Below, piece after piece: positions 5,056-6,432 of a stretch of DNA of 6,432 nucleotides (position 1 is its first letter; each line of letters begins with the position of its first letter). The notes beneath the pieces were generated by a model. It did no database searches and had not been told where the DNA came from. It saw only the letters and a program-made list of their open reading frames with translations. The DNA comes from Deltaproteobacteria bacterium. GTDB taxonomy: Bacteria > SAR324 > JACQKK01. The translations under genes and the position numbers were made by a program. The DNA lies in contig JAOUPZ010000187.1 in assembly GCA_029879595.1 (NCBI GenBank), positions 1 through 6,432 of the forward strand, in the 5' to 3' direction.

Positions 5056-6432
5056 GAAAAATGAAAAAACTGATGAATATGCGCGCCTCCCAGGCCGTGA
5101 ACAAGGACATCATCGTCAACCACACACCCTTTGAAACACGGGTCGCCATCCTGGAGGACAACAAGGTCACCGAGCTCTACCAGGAACGGGAGAAGGAAAA
5201 GGGCGTGGTGGGCAATATATACAAGGGCCGTGTGCTGAAGGTATTGCCCGGCATGGAATCGGCCTTTGTGGATATCGGCCTGGAAAAAGCCTCGTTTTTA
5301 TATGTGGATGACGTCCTGAGCGATTTCACCGTCTATGACGATTTCGAGGAAAACGGGGATGGACGGGCCTATGCCCACGCCTCGTCCCGCAACAAGGAGA
5401 AGCGCCCCCCCATTGACCAGCTGATAAAGGAGGGCCAGGAAATCCTGGTGCAGGTTTCCAAGGGCCCCATAGGCACCAAGGGCGCCCGGATCACCGGCCA
5501 TCTTTCCATTCCGGGCCGCAACCTGGTGTTCATGCCCACCATGGACAGCGTGGGTGTGTCCCGGCAGATCTACGAGGAAAGTGAGCGCAGCCGCCTGAAG
5601 GAGATCGTCAACCGGCTCCGGCCCCAGAAAAGCGGGTTCATCATCCGCACCGTGGCCGAGGGGCGCTCCGAGGATGAATTCCGCAGCGATATAAACTTCC
5701 TGGTGTCACTCTGGGATGGTATCCGGGACAAGTACAACAAGTCCCAGGCCCCGGCCCTGGTCTATGAGGATCTCAGCCTGACCTCACGCGTAATCCGCGA
5801 TCTCATCAGCTTCGAGGTGCGCAAGCTGATCATAGACGATGACGGCGAGTACATCATGGCCAAGGATTTCATGAAGGAATACCTGCCCCGCTATACCGGC
5901 ATCCTGGAACAGTTCCGCCGCAAGCAGCCCATCTACGACTATTACGGGATTGAGGAGGAGATTGACCGCTCGCTCAGCCACAAGGTCTGGCTGAAATCGG
6001 GCGGATACCTGGTTATCGACCAGACCGAGGCCCTGACCGCCATCGACGTGAACACCGGCCGGTTCGTGGGCAAGGCCAGTCATGAGGAAACCATTCTCAA
6101 GACCAACCTGGAGGCCATCGAGGAGATCGTCTATCAGCTCAAGCTGAGGAATATCGGGGGAATCATCATTATCGACCTGATCGACATGGAAAACCCCCAG
6201 AACAGGCAGAAGGTGTACCAGGCCCTGAAGGAGGAACTCCGTCAGGACAAGGCCCGCAGTAAAATCCTTCAGATCAGCGAGATCGGGCTGGTGGAAATGA
6301 CCCGCAAACGGGAGAGCGAGAACCTGGGACGGATGCTCTCCATGGCCTGCCCCTACTGCGACGGCACGGGACGGATCAAATCGCTGAGTTCGGTGGCCTT
6401 TAACCTGTTCCGCGAGATTGAACGGATGAGAA
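5052..6432 (+). CDS. rng: Ribonuclease G (Rne/Rng family), C-terminus outside window
   Basis: An endoribonuclease of the RNase E/G family that cuts single-stranded AU-rich RNA, matures the 16S rRNA 5' end and takes part in mRNA decay. The first 460 residues are visible and the frame is open to the window edge. E. coli RNase G has 489 residues, so perhaps 40-80 are missing and a long RNase E-type scaffold tail cannot be excluded. Visible are the S1 RNA-binding domain from about residue 51 (GVVGNIYKGRVLKVLPGM), VSKGPIGTKGARITGHL, SGFIIRTVAEG, and the metal-binding catalytic aspartates D332 (IDVNTG) and D375 (IIIIDLIDM). Their 43-residue spacing equals that of D303 and D346 in E. coli RNase E. 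C433 and C436 (CPYC) form the zinc link, and the following GTGRIKS resembles RNase G. The S1 region carries an acidic then basic insert about 13 residues longer than in E. coli. ATG 5052 overlaps the cdaR stop as ATGA; ATGs at 5061, 5073 and 5079 are alternatives, and none has a strong Shine-Dalgarno. The conserved domain begins near residue 18. Confidence 0.94.
   Translation, partial: MRKMKKLMNMRASQAVNKDIIVNHTPFETRVAILEDNKVTELYQEREKEKGVVGNIYKGRVLKVLPGMESAFVDIGLEKASFLYVDDVLSDFTVYDDFEENGDGRAYAHASSRNKEKRPPIDQLIKEGQEILVQVSKGPIGTKGARITGHLSIPGRNLVFMPTMDSVGVSRQIYEESERSRLKEIVNRLRPQKSGFIIRTVAEGRSEDEFRSDINFLVSLWDGIRDKYNKSQAPALVYEDLSLTSRVIRDLISFEVRKLIIDDDGEYIMAKDFMKEYLPRYTGILEQFRRKQPIYDYYGIEEEIDRSLSHKVWLKSGGYLVIDQTEALTAIDVNTGRFVGKASHEETILKTNLEAIEEIVYQLKLRNIGGIIIIDLIDMENPQNRQKVYQALKEELRQDKARSKILQISEIGLVEMTRKRESENLGRMLSMACPYCDGTGRIKSLSSVAFNLFREIERMR

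Overview
The window holds one truncated gene at its left end and the start of a four-gene cluster, all on the + strand. Base composition is GC-rich, codons mostly end in G or C, and spacing within the cluster is tight. The organism looks like a Gram-negative bacterium that has both an RNase E/G-family enzyme and a CdaA-type c-di-AMP synthase. The ftsH–cdaA–cdaR linkage resembles Desulfobacterota/Deltaproteobacteria, but that is inferred from gene content and does not settle the phylum.

Layout: (1) Positions 2-1138 are the 3' part of a soluble pyridine nucleotide transhydrogenase (sthA); its N-terminus lies before the window. (2) Positions 1139-1423 are a 285-bp intergenic region. It holds a weak GC-rich hairpin after sthA, a plausible sigma-70-type promoter near 1216-1245, and a roughly 170-nt ftsH leader with two well-formed stem-loops (1259-1281 and 1371-1394). 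(3) ftsH (1424-3232) begins at TTG behind a good Shine-Dalgarno sequence. (4) cdaA (3258-4076) starts 25 bases after ftsH. (5) cdaR/ybbR (4036-5055) overlaps the end of cdaA by 41 bases. (6) An RNase G-type gene (rng) starts at 5052 in a 4-base ATGA overlap and runs off the right edge without its C-terminus.

How the genes may work together: FtsH is the membrane AAA+ zinc protease for quality control. CdaA makes cyclic di-AMP at the inner membrane and CdaR is its single-pass membrane partner. Rng is an endoribonuclease for rRNA 5'-end processing and mRNA turnover. The overlaps suggest that cdaA, cdaR and rng are co-transcribed and translationally coupled, probably with ftsH. In many bacteria this neighbourhood also contains folP (between ftsH and cdaA) and glmM (after cdaR). 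Neither is present here, and an RNase G gene takes the place of glmM. sthA is probably a separate unit.

All coding genes belong to known families and no new system is evident. The points most worth following up are the structured ftsH leader and the coupling of a c-di-AMP synthase module to RNase G.
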